64,000 nt of DNA from Monocercomonoides exilis (lineage: Eukaryota; Preaxostyla; Oxymonadida; Polymastigidae), in assembly GCA_001643675.2 (NCBI GenBank), contig LSRY02000042.1, positions 5,001 through 69,000 of the forward strand, in the 5' to 3' direction. A program made the position numbers and the translations under genes. The notes beneath the pieces are model-generated. The model was not told the DNA's origin. It worked only from the letters and a program-made list of their open reading frames with translations, and made no database searches. This document shows positions 12,258-23,901 of this stretch, in pieces. Numbering within the stretch: the first letter of the stretch is position 1; the number at the start of each line of letters is the position of its first letter.

Positions 12258-15200
12258 TCATTTAATTTTGAATTGGTTCAAAAATGTCTTATCAAGCGTT
12301 TGCCCTGGGAGGCTGATTCTGGACCCAAAGCCTTCAAGGGACTGTGCTGGACCGGTCACAGCACAGTCCCAGGACGGAATCAGCCTAGCCCCTTCATTTT
12401 CTGCACACAACAAAAAAAATCCGGGGTACTTTAATTTTTTTGGAAAAATATTCCAAAAAAATTGAAGCTTGAGCAACAAACAACTTGAAAAGTTCATTTT
12501 CGAAACAAAGACAAAATTATTTGAAAGCAGAAAACAACAAATCAAAAAACTTTTGCAAAACGAATTCAATAAACAACAATGTTTTTTTCTTTCAGTGAAC
12601 AATTTTAACGTATTGCTTCCAATTAACTCAACTTGTGGAACAGACTCACGAATTGAAAATTGTTTTTTATTTTTTTCATCTCTCACCCTTTCCTCTTTAA
12701 AATTCATCTTGACATCCCCTCTTGAATTCGATGGAGAAGCAACAGATCTGTAAATATTTTCATTTCGCTTTTCGTAAAATAAGAAGGTTTTCACAGCATC
12801 TGCCTTCAGCTTTTTCCAAAGAATTTTATTGGAAGCGTTGTACCTGAAAAAATATGTTATTAAAAAATGAAAGAAGATCAACAATCATCAAAAGAAAAAA
12901 TAAAAAAATATAACAACCTTAAAAAATACCGATATGTATTTTTTAGTTTATTAACGTCAAAATCATTCAGTGAATGAGAGTTGTGAATGATCTTATTGAA
13001 AAAATTAATTAGTTCATCTATATTATTTATTGAGATATCATTGTTCAATTCGTAATTTAGCAGACGTGTCAAACTCCCTAACTCCCCGTCACACTCACAT
13101 TTACCATGTTTTTCACAAAAAAATGATAAAGTGGTGGTTTTATTTTTTGCAAATGAAGAATTATTAGACAAAAGGAAATGAAGGAGTTGTGAATTGCGAA
13201 AGTGTGGCCCATTGTCACACATGAAATTAAATTTGTTTTTTTGTTGAAGCATTGGCAATGAAAGAACGATTTGCAAACACTCAATGGTGAATCGATAATC
13301 ATGAATGAGAATCTTCGAAAAGAGATTGAAAGCGTGTTTTGTTCTGTTATTTTTATCGTCCAAAACATAAACAATTACACAAAAGTGAGATGCACTTTCT
13401 TTGGAATAGAAATCTTTGCTCAGTTGATTTCTCCGAAGTGGAAAAGTCCAGTTTTCTTTGAAGTCAAATAGAATTAATGCTTCGTTTGGAGTTAAGTTGT
13501 TCTTCAAAAATCTGAAGTGACTTTGTTGATGAGATGCAAGAAGTCGATGATCTTCAATAAGTTGCATTGTTTCATTTTCTTTTTCTGAAAGATCAGAATT
13601 CTTTGATTTGAGGTTGTCTCGTTTCTTTTGAAGAGAGGAATACATTTCGCATAAATGGCATAAATCTGTTCGGCGCTTAGCCTGCTTTATATGTTTGGTT
13701 TTTTTATAGAAAGTGCTTTTGGACATTTTTATATGGGTTTCTTTAAATTTTTCAAACAACTTGGCTTTTGTCATGTTTATTATTCGAGTCGGAGGTTTTT
13801 TCATTTGAAAATCAATCTGCTTTTGATGATTCTGTGTGAAGTTCTTTTTGATTGAGGAGTTTCTTCGTTTGAAGCAATTTCTAGTTTCCGATGAAGATGT
13901 TGCATTATTAAAGAAAGTGCGTTGTTTTGAATGAATTGGCTGATGCAATGAAGTGGCTGAATATTGTTGAATTGATGAAGAAATTGAGTCATTTGCATGA
14001 GGAGTGTTGTTTGAAATGTTTGAAGAAATTGAAGTGAAACGGGAAGGTGATGATATGTAATTTGTCGTTGATGATAGGCACAAAGAATTTGTTCCTTCAT
14101 CTTCACTGTTCTTCATGCTATTTGCTGCATGCTTCTCGAACGAATTAATTCTGATATCATCGTGATGATTTTGAGACAAGAAAATATCGCGTCCAATGTT
14201 AAATAAGTCGGGGGAGAATGGATTCTGAAGATTATTGAAGCGCTGTTTATTGTTACGAACGTAGACAAATAAAAATGGACGAGAACCACCATTTATTTGT
14301 CTATTTATTTCAGATTGCACATTTTGTCCAACCACCGAAATATTTTCATCGTTGCATAATAACCATTCATCATTCGACAAATGAACGTTGCCCTCTTTTT
14401 GATTCAAGCACAAAGAGAAAAAATGTCCAGATTCATTATTCCCTTGAAAAAACAATACAGAAATCAAACTGAAGTTACAAGCTCCCTAAACATGACAATC
14501 ACCACATTTCAATCCCTCCATTTCATTTGAAAATGACAAACAAAAAGGAACATTCAACGTGTTTTCTCTGTTGTTATTTAGAGATTCAAGTGAAATGGCT
14601 AAAATATTTGGAAACTGAATGATATTTAAAATTGCCAAATGATTTGTGTTGTGTTTGCATTTTTCGCAAAATGCATCTCTATTGTTATGATTTGATGTGC
14701 TAAATTGAAAAGATTTGTTCAATGATTTGATAATATTATCACCATTCAAACGAATAATTGGAGAGGTTTCTGAAAAACCAAATGAAAAACTGCCACAAAC
14801 TGAGCACTTTTTGGGGAAATTAATCTGAACACACATTTTTTTTGAAAGGTCTGTAGTTGTTTTTGATAAATCACTGAAGATGTTCATAAATGCCTCATAG
14901 AATTCTTGCTGATCACCTCTGAATAAATGGTGTTCATTTTCCCATTGTTTGACAAATGATAGTGTCCATTTTGAGTTGATATTTGAGTTGAAACAGCATT
15001 TATTGCTCTTGAAATTAGAAACAAGCTGTAGTAATTTCTCTAAATATGAATTCTTTGACACGTTTGTAACTTCGATGAGATCAAAAAATTGATATATTGT
15101 TCTGAATACTTGAATTAAAGAAGCCAAATAACATGTATTCCCAAAATTTTGTAATGGATAACAGCTTGTCTGCGCTGAATTCTGGAAGATCGATGTGTCT

Positions 15201-15622
15201 TTTGATGTTTTTGGCCATTGATCACGATCATCACAATTTGATCCATATGTGCCTTTTAGATCTCTGAATGATGAATGAGATAAATTTTCGTTGATGGATT
15301 CCATTTCTATGTCACCATCATAAACATCATATGAATTGTTTGAACAATCAAAGTTTGATGATCCAATGTTTAAAGCACCACCATTAAATGTTAAACCTTT
15401 GATTTGCTGATGTGATCTGCATTCGCAGTCAATCCATTGATCTATTCCTTGATGAATGTTATTTAACGTGGGTGAATTAATATCATTTATTTCTATTTCA
15501 GGTGACCCAAAGTCCAAGTCTACAATTTGATCACTTTGAAAATAATTTTTTAGAGGGTCGATATCTTCCTCCATGCAATCATCTGAATTTAAAATTGAAA
15601 AATCATCATCTTCACAATCCAT
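12258..15622 (-). CDS. Ubiquitin-specific protease fused to DDE transposase-like domain
   Basis: Two exons, 15622-12918 and 12843-12258, with a 74-bp GT-AG intron; about 1,096 residues ending at TGA 12258-12260. TAG at 14486-14488 is read as Gln and lies inside the protease domain. USP (C19) features: Cys box GNTCYLASLIQ near residue 160, RGDQQEFYEAF, a Cys-pair zinc ribbon (CSVC...CEKC), and a His box SGHFFSLC followed by WLLCNDENI. The C-terminal half has a Cys-bearing helical linker, then LILFDFKENWT, FMCDNGPHFRN and FFCEKHGKCECDGELGSL. The last resembles the HGKx3DGxxG signature of a DDE/RNase-H-fold family common in eukaryotic transposon-like proteins (recalled from family knowledge, not searched). 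The USP catalytic Cys and His are both present. The tail after about 12,470 runs into a GC-rich palindrome and may not be native. Confidence 0.7.
12310..12386. repeat. GC-rich nested palindrome
   Basis: Outer arms AGGCTGATTC (12310-12319) and GAATCAGCCT (12377-12386) are exact reverse complements. Inner arms GGGACTGTGCTG (12338-12349) and CAGCACAGTCCC (12359-12370) are also exact, around the self-complementary centre GACCGGTC. It is markedly GC-rich in AT-rich surroundings and lies within the last exon of the protease-transposase gene. It may be the end of that element, a small foldback insertion or a structured RNA. Confidence 0.65.
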
Positions 15623-15723
15623 TGAGCCTTTTCCGAATTAATTTGAAATTCAATTTGTTTCATATGAAAGAATAAAGCATACATTCGTTTAACTGTACTG
15701 TTCGTCTCGAACCTTCCGAAGAT

Positions 15724-16377
15724 TCAGTTGAGTTTTCTATTAGAAAATTCAAGAATTTTTCCTCGTCTGTTTTGCTGAGCTCTTGGTTTATCCATCAAAA
15801 TATATAGAAAAAAAATGAACAATTTTATCATAAAATGAATCCAAACTTGATTTAGAGGGTGGAAGAGTAGGTTTATTTGGATATGGAAATCAAAAATTTC
15901 AGAAGAACTGTTTTGCTTTGCATGTTTATAACTTCCGATTGTGCAGTTAAATCCAAACATAAGGAGCTGCTGATAGCTGAATTCGTGGCATAAACATTTG
16001 AGAATAGAAACTTTTGAATGAACATTGAGTTCATTATTGTAAACAGATGCCAGCCTCATAACAACATATTTGTTTTTGTCTGTTGAAAGAGATTGAAAGA
16101 TTATTGATCAAATAAAGAATACAGTAACAGAAAACGAAAAACCATTGAATATCTTCTGAATTTGAGGAAATAACTTTTTTCCTTTATTTGTATGTTGAAA
16201 CATGTATTCCATCAAAATAACAGGGTCTCCGTATGACTGTTCTTCCAAAAATTTCCATGATTTGCTGCACTTTTCACTTTTCCTGGAACTTGACAATTCA
16301 GAAAACACTTTTCCTTCCATGATCATCATCCTATATTTCCTATTCGTTGGTCTTAAATAAAGAATCGATCTTTTCAT
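15724..16377 (-). CDS. Unrecognised two-exon protein beside the USP-transposase gene
   Basis: Exon 1 is 16377-16143 and exon 2 is 16079-15724, joined by a 63-bp GT-AG intron (phase 1) that restores one frame of 196 codons ending at TGA. The N-terminus is basic (MKRSILYLRPTNRKYR) with SSRKSEKCSKSWKF. The middle reads VSILKCLCHEFSYQQLLM, and there is a hydrophobic stretch near the end. A second intron could lie near 15,770-15,850, which would remove that stretch; I cannot decide. It is transcribed in the same direction as the downstream protease-transposase gene, about 100 bp away, and could be a second protein of the same element. No family recognised. Confidence 0.45.
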
Positions 16378-16965
16378 TATTTACAAAATGCTGAATGACA
16401 GATGAAAATATAAAAGCTGATATGTGCTTTTTATGAATTTTTTGACTTTTTATTTCAATTTTTCTAAGAAAGCTTCAATTTTTAAGTTTTTTCTTCCAAT
16501 GAATTATATGAAATGTTCTGATGACTTTGAAGGCATGTGATCAATATGATAAAATTGAACATATTAGAACATGCATTTAAAAAGAAAAGCAGAAGCATTT
16601 CGGTTCGTGCAGTTCAAATAAAGATGCATATGAAGAATTGTCCACATTATAAAGATCAGAAATAACAAATCATCAAAAATACAAGAACCGAGAAAAAAAT
16701 GTCAAAAAAACAATTTGAATTGAGTCGTCTGTACAGCAAGGGAGGATGATTATGTTTGAATTTGTTAACTTAGCTAATGAAATCGGATTAAATTAATTTT
16801 TGGAGATGAATATGTTGAAAAAAGAATTAGAGGAAAAGGAAGAGGAAAAAGAAGGAGGAGGAAAATTTAAATTGGAAGGTTTAATCTGGACAACTTCTGT
16901 TCGAACGATATGTTGTTAATTGCGAAGAATAGCTGAGGAAGAAAAGGTGGAGGAATACGAAGAAG
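16378..16965. other. Intergenic
   Basis: AT-rich, no supported gene. A purine-rich GAAGAGGA tract lies at about 16,830-16,865. Confidence 0.4.
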
Positions 16966-17382
16966 ATGGATGATGAATCATTAGGCGATATAACCTTCTT
17001 TACTCCATCTGAACTCAGTTCAGGTGAAATTGCTTTCAAATCTCCATTCGATTCTCCTTCTTCTTCTTCTTCTGCTGCTGCTGCTCTTCTTCTTCCTTCG
17101 CCTCGTCCTCCTTCTCCAAGAAAAAAAAGCAGCCATTTAAATAGCAATTCAACAGCATGTCCTCAAAACCCATTGAGCAACAGAAGAACTGTTAATGATG
17201 ATGCAAAATACTCTCTTTCTTTTTCTTCTTCAACTTATTCTTCAACTTCTTCTCCTTCTCCTTCTCCTTCTCCTTCTTCTCACATTAACTTCGGACAAAG
17301 ATGCAAAGCTACAAAGAGAACTGCATTACCTGAGCAGTCGTCGCCTCTGCGGGAGTGGTTTGTTCTTTTTTTGCAGGAGTGA
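16966..17382 (+). CDS. Small Ser/Pro-rich protein
   Basis: ATG at 16966 to TGA at 17380-17382, 138 residues. The first 35 residues are of normal complexity (acidic, ITFFTPSELSSGEIAF), followed by Ser, Ala and Pro-Ser repeats and a basic patch, ending SSPLREWFVLFLQE. The TGA stop fits the code used here. A minus-strand frame overlaps its end (17283-17951), so the strand assignment is tentative. Similar Ser-rich tracts on the plus strand at 30.4 and 49.6 kb suggest a recurring type. Function unknown. Confidence 0.4.
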   Translation: MDDESLGDITFFTPSELSSGEIAFKSPFDSPSSSSSAAAALLLPSPRPPSPRKKSSHLNSNSTACPQNPLSNRRTVNDDAKYSLSFSSSTYSSTSSPSPSPSPSSHINFGQRCKATKRTALPEQSSPLREWFVLFLQE

Positions 17383-18040
17383 AATGAATTCTAAAATAAC
17401 CAAATTTCGTTACGTGCCTCTGCATCTTTGTATTCTTCCTCTTCTTCTCTCCATCCTGCCCTGTACCTCCTCTCCGACATCTTTCTCCCTCCTTCAACAA
17501 AAAAAGAAACATTGAAAATTGATGTTTCTTTGCTTCGCTTTTTCCATCCTTCAAAATCTTGAAATAAAAAAAATAATAAAGAAGATAGAAGATAATCTCC
17601 AGCGAAAATAAAAAAAAAATAGCGTTTGCAGACTTTGGATGCTTGTGGCTTGAATGGACACACTTTGTGCTTTTGGGCATTCGCCAAACTCGCTTCACAG
17701 AAGAAAAAGGGGAATAAGAAATAGACGACAACGATCTGCAGATTGAAGCAGACGAAATGGGGCTGCAGAGGAAGGAAGAGATGCTCATCTTTCTGTGCTT
17801 GAAGGACATCGCTCTTCGGCCTGCGTGATTGGAAGGCATCAAATGCCAACGAGATTGCGGATGAGGAAGATAAACCCTGATGAAAACAAAGAGAATGAGT
17901 TGGCTGTGCTTCAACAGCGAAGAGGAGGAAGATGGATGGAAAGGTTGGCATTCATTCATCAACACTCATGATGCAAATGACAATGCTTCTGAAATGCATT
18001 CTCTGATGCACAATGCACAAAATTCAATGGATCATGTACA
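17383..18040 (-). other. Ambiguous open stretch
   Basis: Two minus-strand frames stay open between about 17,965 and 17,310. One has a C-terminal segment ARNEIWLF continuing through a TAG. A possible short intron (poly-pyrimidine tract and AG near 17,560) would join them. Composition is not decisive and no family is recognised. Confidence 0.25.
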
Positions 18041-18109
18041 AACATAGAAGCTGAGCGAAACAACAGCTTTGTTGAAAAACAGATGATGAAAACAAACAAT
18101 CAAATTCTA

Positions 18110-19015
18110 TTTCATTGGCTGTGGTGACAAAGAAAGCAAACCTCGAATGATAATTGCCATTTTGAGCAAAAATGGCTGTCCCTTTGAAGAATGAAATCCA
18201 AATGCAACTGAACATTTCGCTGTTCGACTACTAACAAACATTCCATAAAGGTTATATATCCGATAGAGTTCCTCATTTTTTTTGAAGCAAAAGCGGAATC
18301 ATAAATAGAAATTGGTCACTATCCATGTCTACCTGGCGCAGTCCGAGAAACAGGAAAACCTTATAAATATAATTGATATTTTGGGGTTCTCCTTTTTTCG
18401 TTGATTTATTGCCTTTTTTGTGATTAATATCCTTCTCTCGATATTGCCAGCCACTTTCCTTGCCAAAAAATTCCGCAAGCTGCTCCACTGCATTAAATTC
18501 CAAAATGCTATATTATTTTGTGCAGATTTTGTCCTTTCACAAAATTCTATCCATAAATCTACATTTTATAATATTATAGTTGAATTTGTTTTCACCTCTT
18601 GTTCCAAATAAAAATCATGGCCTTTGCGTAACTTCATTTATTTCCCAATGTCTATATAATAATCTGCTCCATTCTCATCGAATTGCTCTCCAAAGCGGAG
18701 ATTGGCCATTTCAACAATAACTCATATTTCTGCACTTTGGAAAGGATACAAATGGTAATACCTTTACAATATATAGAACAATACAAAATACATACACTAT
18801 GTCTTTTTGTTCTAAAATAAAATTGTTGTATTTCGTATGTCATCCAATTTTCAAAAATAATCAGACAGAATTTCAAAAATATTGTATTGCCTCATTTCTT
18901 GTTGCCTTTACAGGAAATAATATTCTAAGTTCTATAGGTGATGTTCACTCACGGAATTCTCATTCTATGAATGGATAATTCCGTTCTTTCAAATCTGATG
19001 ATCATTGAATCCATT
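18110..19015 (-). repeat. Dispersed repeat, copy 1 (minus orientation)
   Basis: About 0.9 kb that reappears in inverted orientation at 28607-29520 and partly at 54674-55030. Copies 1 and 2 share long nearly identical blocks (for example 18520-18710 with 28930-29110). It lies immediately upstream of the helical-repeat gene starting at 19222, as copy 3 does for the paralogue at 54472, so repeat and gene probably duplicated as a block. The coding content is discussed under copy 2. Confidence 0.7.
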
Positions 19016-19221
19016 ACAAATAAAGATTAATAATGAATCGTTATTTTATCCACAGTTGCTTATAAAAAATGTCAACAAAAGAAAGAATAGAATAAACACA
19101 CATATTTTTCTATTGCTATTTTGTGATAAAATTTATTCATCTTTCTTCTATCCAAACATTTGTTCATTCAACGTGAATGACGAAATTTTTTGTGTTTTCC
19201 GAATGCAATCTGTTTTCGAAA

Positions 19222-20635
19222 ATGCAGGAGATGGAAAGCTCAATAAAATTCAATGGTGTCCAATTTTTTTATGGAATTCAATTCTTTATAATCCGTTTCT
19301 TTTCTCATTTTTATTTTTGAAGAGTTGTTTTCTGAATAAGAGCGAAGCTTAGAAATTGAACAGAAAAAATAATCGAAGGGATTAATTTGCTAATGGAAGT
19401 AATGAATGAAAAAGAATTTGGTTCTGTAGTCTCAACAGATCTGTTCAAAAAATTGACAAAATGATCGAAGAAAAGAAACTGTCAATGGAAAATGTCATTG
19501 GGTTGTTGAAGCATATTGGATTTTGCGTCGTTCTTTTGTTCTTGTGGAGTTATGACTTTAATAATTCTTTGCTGCACAGAAAATTTAAAAAGATGATTAT
19601 TGAAGAAGAAAAGAAAAAAGATGAAAAGAATGAAAAGCTTCTGACTGATCTTTGCGAGTGCTTTGTTTTGCTCAAGTGTGGAATTTCATCGGATTTGTAA
19701 TCAATTTGTGTGCCTTATCTCCTGAAAATTGCCTTGAAGAAAAAAGAAAGCGAAGAAACTCAAATGGAAGTGGAAATGGCATTGCTGACTTTGAGCTACA
19801 TCAGATTTAATGAATAAACATTATTATTTCCTTTTACTATAAACTTTTTTTCTTCCTTTTTTGCATAGGAAATGAAAAGAGAACTGTGTTTAAAGCAAAT
19901 CAAAGAAATCATCGAACATCATCAGGAATATCAGAACATGACAAGGCTTGTCTATCAATCAATTTGGCAATTTTTGATAGACAGATTTTACAAAGACAAA
20001 AGCTTGGAAAGAGTTATTGTGAACGAATTACACTTTGCTAGAGAAGCAGCAAGAGAACTGGAAGAGCTAACAAAGTGCTTGAATTGGAAAAATAAATTTG
20101 AGAAAATGAGCAAAGAAGAAGCGAATGAAGAGCTAGTAATTCGGAGATGGATCAAAACACTTGAGATTTTTACCAGCAGTTGTCGATTGTGGAATGAAGA
20201 ATACGTTGGACTTATCAACAGTCTTGTTCAGTTATTTCGAGCAGCAAAGGATAACCACAGGGGAATTTGCTACGGGTGCATTTTTTCCTTGAGAAATATG
20301 GCAGAAAGGAGAGTTGTCGAAAATGAAGACTTGGTGAACATAGGAGCTTTTGGTCTCTTTTTGGATGGGATTCAGAGGCCAACATTGGATGATAGATTGA
20401 CATATCAATTTTTGGTGTTTTTCCTGAATATTTCAATGCTATTGAAAAGAAAGGAAAAAGATGAAATTGGAGAAGTGAAAAGAAAAACGATAATGAGGAA
20501 AGTGTTTTAAAAGATGGAAAAAGAAGGACGCGAGAATATTATCACAAGCTTTCATGAAATATTTGATTTTTTTACAGAAAATTTTATGATGATAATTTTT
20601 CTTTGAACATTTCATATTATTTTGCATTCGTTTGA
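19222..20635 (+). pseudogene. Helical-repeat-like protein, paralogue of the gene at 53-54.5 kb, frameshifted
   Basis: Exon 1 (19222-19255) encodes MQEMESSIKFN and ends at a GT donor. A 67-bp intron (19256-19322) leads to exon 2. The protein aligns along its length with the minus-strand gene at 53053-54472. TAA at 19698-19700 and 20508-20510 read as Gln; the second aligns with Glu in the paralogue. Against the paralogue, three single-base deletions are seen, in an A6 near 19365, an A4 near 19455 and a T4 near 20583; adding one base to each restores the alignment and a TGA stop at 20633-20635. The paralogue's second intron has its donor GT replaced by AT here, although its region stays open when TAR is Gln. 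All-helical, Leu-rich and charged, probably ARM/HEAT-like; function unknown. Decay or sequencing undercalls are both possible. Confidence 0.6.
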
Positions 20636-21458
20636 ATCAAAAGAGCTTTTTCGAATTCAGATTTTTCGGAAATTGCATTTGTTTAGTCAGAAAAAGAAAG
20701 GAAACAAAAGAAGAAGAAGAAGACAAGAGGAAGAATTTGATAACAATCAGAAAAGAGTCTTTTTTAGCAATACGTGTAACTCCGATTCATTCATTCTTCA
20801 ACGCATTTTCCTTCACTTTTATTCTTATCTTCTCTTCTTCCTTTTCATCTTCCTCTTCATATTCCTCTTCCTCCACCTCATCATTTTCCTTTTCCTCATT
20901 TTCGTCCTCTTTCTCTTCGTTCTTTTTTTATCTTTTTTTTCTTCTTCATCATCCTCTTCTTCTGTTTTTTCTTCTTCAGCCAAACAAAAAACGAAAGAAG
21001 AAACAAAAGAAACAGTCAAAAAAGTGAATACAAAAGAGAAGGAAAAGCAAACACAGCTAGTAATTGATGAATACAAAGAAGAAAAATCATTCTCTTCATG
21101 TTTTTCTTCAACGTCTCCATTGACTGCCTTATATATATACATGATAATCAGTGCAAATGAAGATGAGGATGATACAGAACAAAATTAAACATATAGCAAA
21201 GATGATAAAGAAGACAAAAGCTTAACCGCTTCAGAGAGAAATGCTGAAACAGGTGAATAAGGTTCCATTACGTTTCAGATAGTAAGTGACAAAGAATGTG
21301 AATTATTGAATGGAATGAACAGAACCTTTTTCTTCTCGTTAACAAGCTTCCTTTTCATGCACTTCATTTTAACATCTTCTCAATTTCTCCTTATGTTTCA
21401 AAGCCTTTAATAATTTACCCTTCTCTGTATTCGCCTGTTCTTTTTTGAATTTTCTTGA
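20622..21458 (+). CDS. Possible protein with hydrophobic, Ser-rich and Lys/Glu-rich parts
   Basis: A frame of about 279 codons crosses TAA codons read as Gln and ends at TGA 21456-21458. It contains a long Phe/Leu/Ile segment (residues about 65-105), a Ser run, a Lys/Glu/Thr stretch (KQKTKEETKETVKK) and a polar part ending in ordinary sequence (GSITFQIVSDKECELLNG). The pyrimidine-rich DNA under the hydrophobic run is a simple-sequence tract, so part of the frame may be an artefact. It follows the helical-repeat gene closely. No family recognised. Confidence 0.3.
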
Positions 21459-21479
21459 TGCTTCATTTGATGGCAATAG

Positions 21480-21659
21480 ATGAGAAAAGGAAGCTATTAG
21501 CTCTTTGATGGATGCAATAACTTTGAAATTGGTGGAATAGAATCAGAACCTCCATTTGAACAAGAGGAGGATGAGGAAGAAGAAAAAAAGAGGAAAAATA
21601 AAAAGAACAGCAAAATGTTTGAAAACTCTGATCAGATAAAAGGACGTTGTATAAGTTGA
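21480..21659 (+). CDS. Short acidic ORF with in-frame TAG
   Basis: ATG to TGA, 59 residues with TAG read as Gln at codon 7 (MRKGSYQLFDGCNNFEIGG), then an acidic and basic tail. It may be an exon of a larger split gene rather than a complete protein. Support is limited to frame openness and the stop type. Confidence 0.25.
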
Positions 21660-22046
21660 AAGTATTTTTGCAAATACAGGTTGTTGATTTTGCAAAACTT
21701 ATTCACATGAATACATCTTATTGAGGAGAGTGTCAATTCTGATAGCACAAGACAAATGGATTGGAGACGAACAGGCGGAATGCACAGAACCAAAAGAGAA
21801 AGAAATGATGATGTGTCAATTTATGAAGCATATGAATCGAAAACAGTTGCAGCAATTGACCTTCAATTCGCGATTTAAGAGTAACTGCAAATTTGTTAAA
21901 GCACAAATGTGTTTCATGATTCCTTTCTTCTTTTTCTTTACAATTATTGTATCATCGCCTTTTTTTCCCAATCAGATGTTTTAGTCACCATTCTTTCAAT
22001 CTTCACTGGAGCTAATTTTCCGAATGGCATAATGATATCTTCTTCT

Positions 22047-22649
22047 TCAATAATCTTTAAAAAGATTTATCAGGAGTTTTATTCCAACTTTCAGAGCAGT
22101 TTTTTTCCAGTGAAAATTCAGAAAACCAGTTGAAAACAGACTTGTCAAATGGAAGAAAAAATGAAGCATGCGAAAGCGATCGAAGAAGCACAGAAAAAGG
22201 CAGCAAATGCGAAGAAGATGAGAAAAAAGTGGAAAGAAGTGGATTTTGATAACTTCATTTGGAGTTTGTTTCATAATTAGAGGTAAGCAAGAATTCAACA
22301 ACAAGTTTTCAATTGTGCAGTTTGAAAGCTTTTAATTCTGTTTGATCGCGAACTAAATCATCAGATGCTTCAAAATTTTCAAAAGTTCAATTGTTTCTTT
22401 TGAAATCCTAAAGCGCGTCATTCTTCGATCAGCTCCACCTCTGGATTCCTACACACACAAACCCATAAGAACAAGCAGGTTTTCTGAAAATGATGTGATG
22501 AACGAACTTTCGCAATATTCATCCACGGCATTGTGTGATTTAAGTTTCATGATTTGTGGAGGGATAGCCAGAGGTCTGGGAAGGAGAGGGATGATTGGAT
22601 TAGCAGAACTGGAGTTGTGAATCGAATGGAACATCAGCACTTTGCACAT
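22047..22649 (-). CDS. Possible unrecognised protein
   Basis: One minus-strand frame is open for 201 codons when four TAA/TAG codons are read as Gln, ending at TGA. The first half is of ordinary complexity (IPPQIMKLKSHNAVDEYCES; RMTRFRISKETIELLKIL), while the second half is Phe/Leu-rich. The plus strand of the same stretch also gives a plausible segment (MICGGIARGLGRRGMIGLAE), so strand is uncertain. No family recognised. Confidence 0.25.
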
Positions 22650-22796
22650 TCAGTCCGATTGCAAATGAATACAAATCAGAATTCTCATGGAACTTGAATG
22701 AAAGGAAAATGAATGTGGAAAAAAAGAAAAAGAAAATAAAAATAAGGTTATCAATTTTTATTTTTCTTTCTTTCTATTATTTTCTTCTTCTTTCTT

Positions 22797-22876
22797 TCTT
22801 TTGTTTTGTTTTGTTTTGTTTTGTTTTGTTTTGTTTTGTTTTGTTTTGTTTTGTTTTGTTTTGTTTTGTTTTGTTT
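22797..22876. repeat. (TTTTG)n microsatellite
   Basis: About 15 tandem copies of a pentanucleotide TTTTG, nearly perfect. No gene spans it with confidence. Confidence 0.95.
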
Positions 22877-23901
22877 TTACAAATTCAAAAATGAAGCATT
22901 CTCAAAATATTTCAGTATCAAAAATCCAGAAGATTATTGATTATTTATAATATTGTGAAATGAGAAAATATAAAAATCACATTTTTGATCAGCTAATTTC
23001 AATGCATTTCCTCAGTCGATCATGGAATAATTAGACTGATTTTTGTGTGTGAGAAAATATTTGTTCCCAACTACTTGAAATGATTATGATTCATTGAAAC
23101 TTGATATTAATTATTTATTTCCTTCTTTTTCCATTTGAAAAATAAAAATCCATTTTTGTAGGATTATTAAACGCTTTGCCAATTTGATTAACTTGTATTC
23201 CTTTCAATCTCCAAAAAACGTTCATAAAAAATTCCAGATATTTATATGTCACATTGAAATGCTATGCTGTTTGTTTTCACTAATCCAAAACAACAAAATA
23301 AGTTCGGTTTATCAGCAAGGCATCAACTGATATGTGTTCGGTAAAGCGGACTCTTCTCATCTGTTAAATGTTGTAATAACAGATTTCTATGAAATGATTA
23401 ATAACCTTATTTAATGATAAAATCATACTGTGAGTGAATCCAGAATATTCTAAATTCCACAAACGGTGAATAAGAAATACAAAACAAAAACGCTCAAAAC
23501 CTTTGTTTTCTTGTTATCTCTTCATTCGTTTCATTTTCTTATTCAAATGATAGATTCATCACCTTTTTCACTTTTATCAACAACTCAAACATTCTTTTTC
23601 TGTCATTCTTTCAAATTTCGAAATTTTCTCTTTCATATTCGATATTTCACCTAAGAGATCAATTTATTGAAAAAAATAGAAATAATTCTTCTTTCTTTTC
23701 AATAAACTCTTCAGTATTCAAACACAGAAAAGCAAATGATTTGGACAAACCAATTATTGCATTTTTAACAAGAAATCCTTGCTGAATCCAAATGCTCAAT
23801 GTCAATTTCGCTTTTCGCATCCTCAGCAACCACAGAAATGATGGTTTCTTTTTGTCGTTCAAATGAATGACTTGAAGAAAAATATTTTCTGAAATGCAAT
23901 A
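22877..23901. other. Intergenic
   Basis: AT-rich, no supported gene. Short frames at 23466 and 23659 are not supported by composition. Confidence 0.4.

Noticed and set aside
20820-21000. Long Phe/Leu/Ser frames on the plus strand and Glu/Lys frames on the minus strand
   Set aside because: Both come from TCT/TTC simple sequence, so only the mixed-complexity flanks were used, at low confidence.
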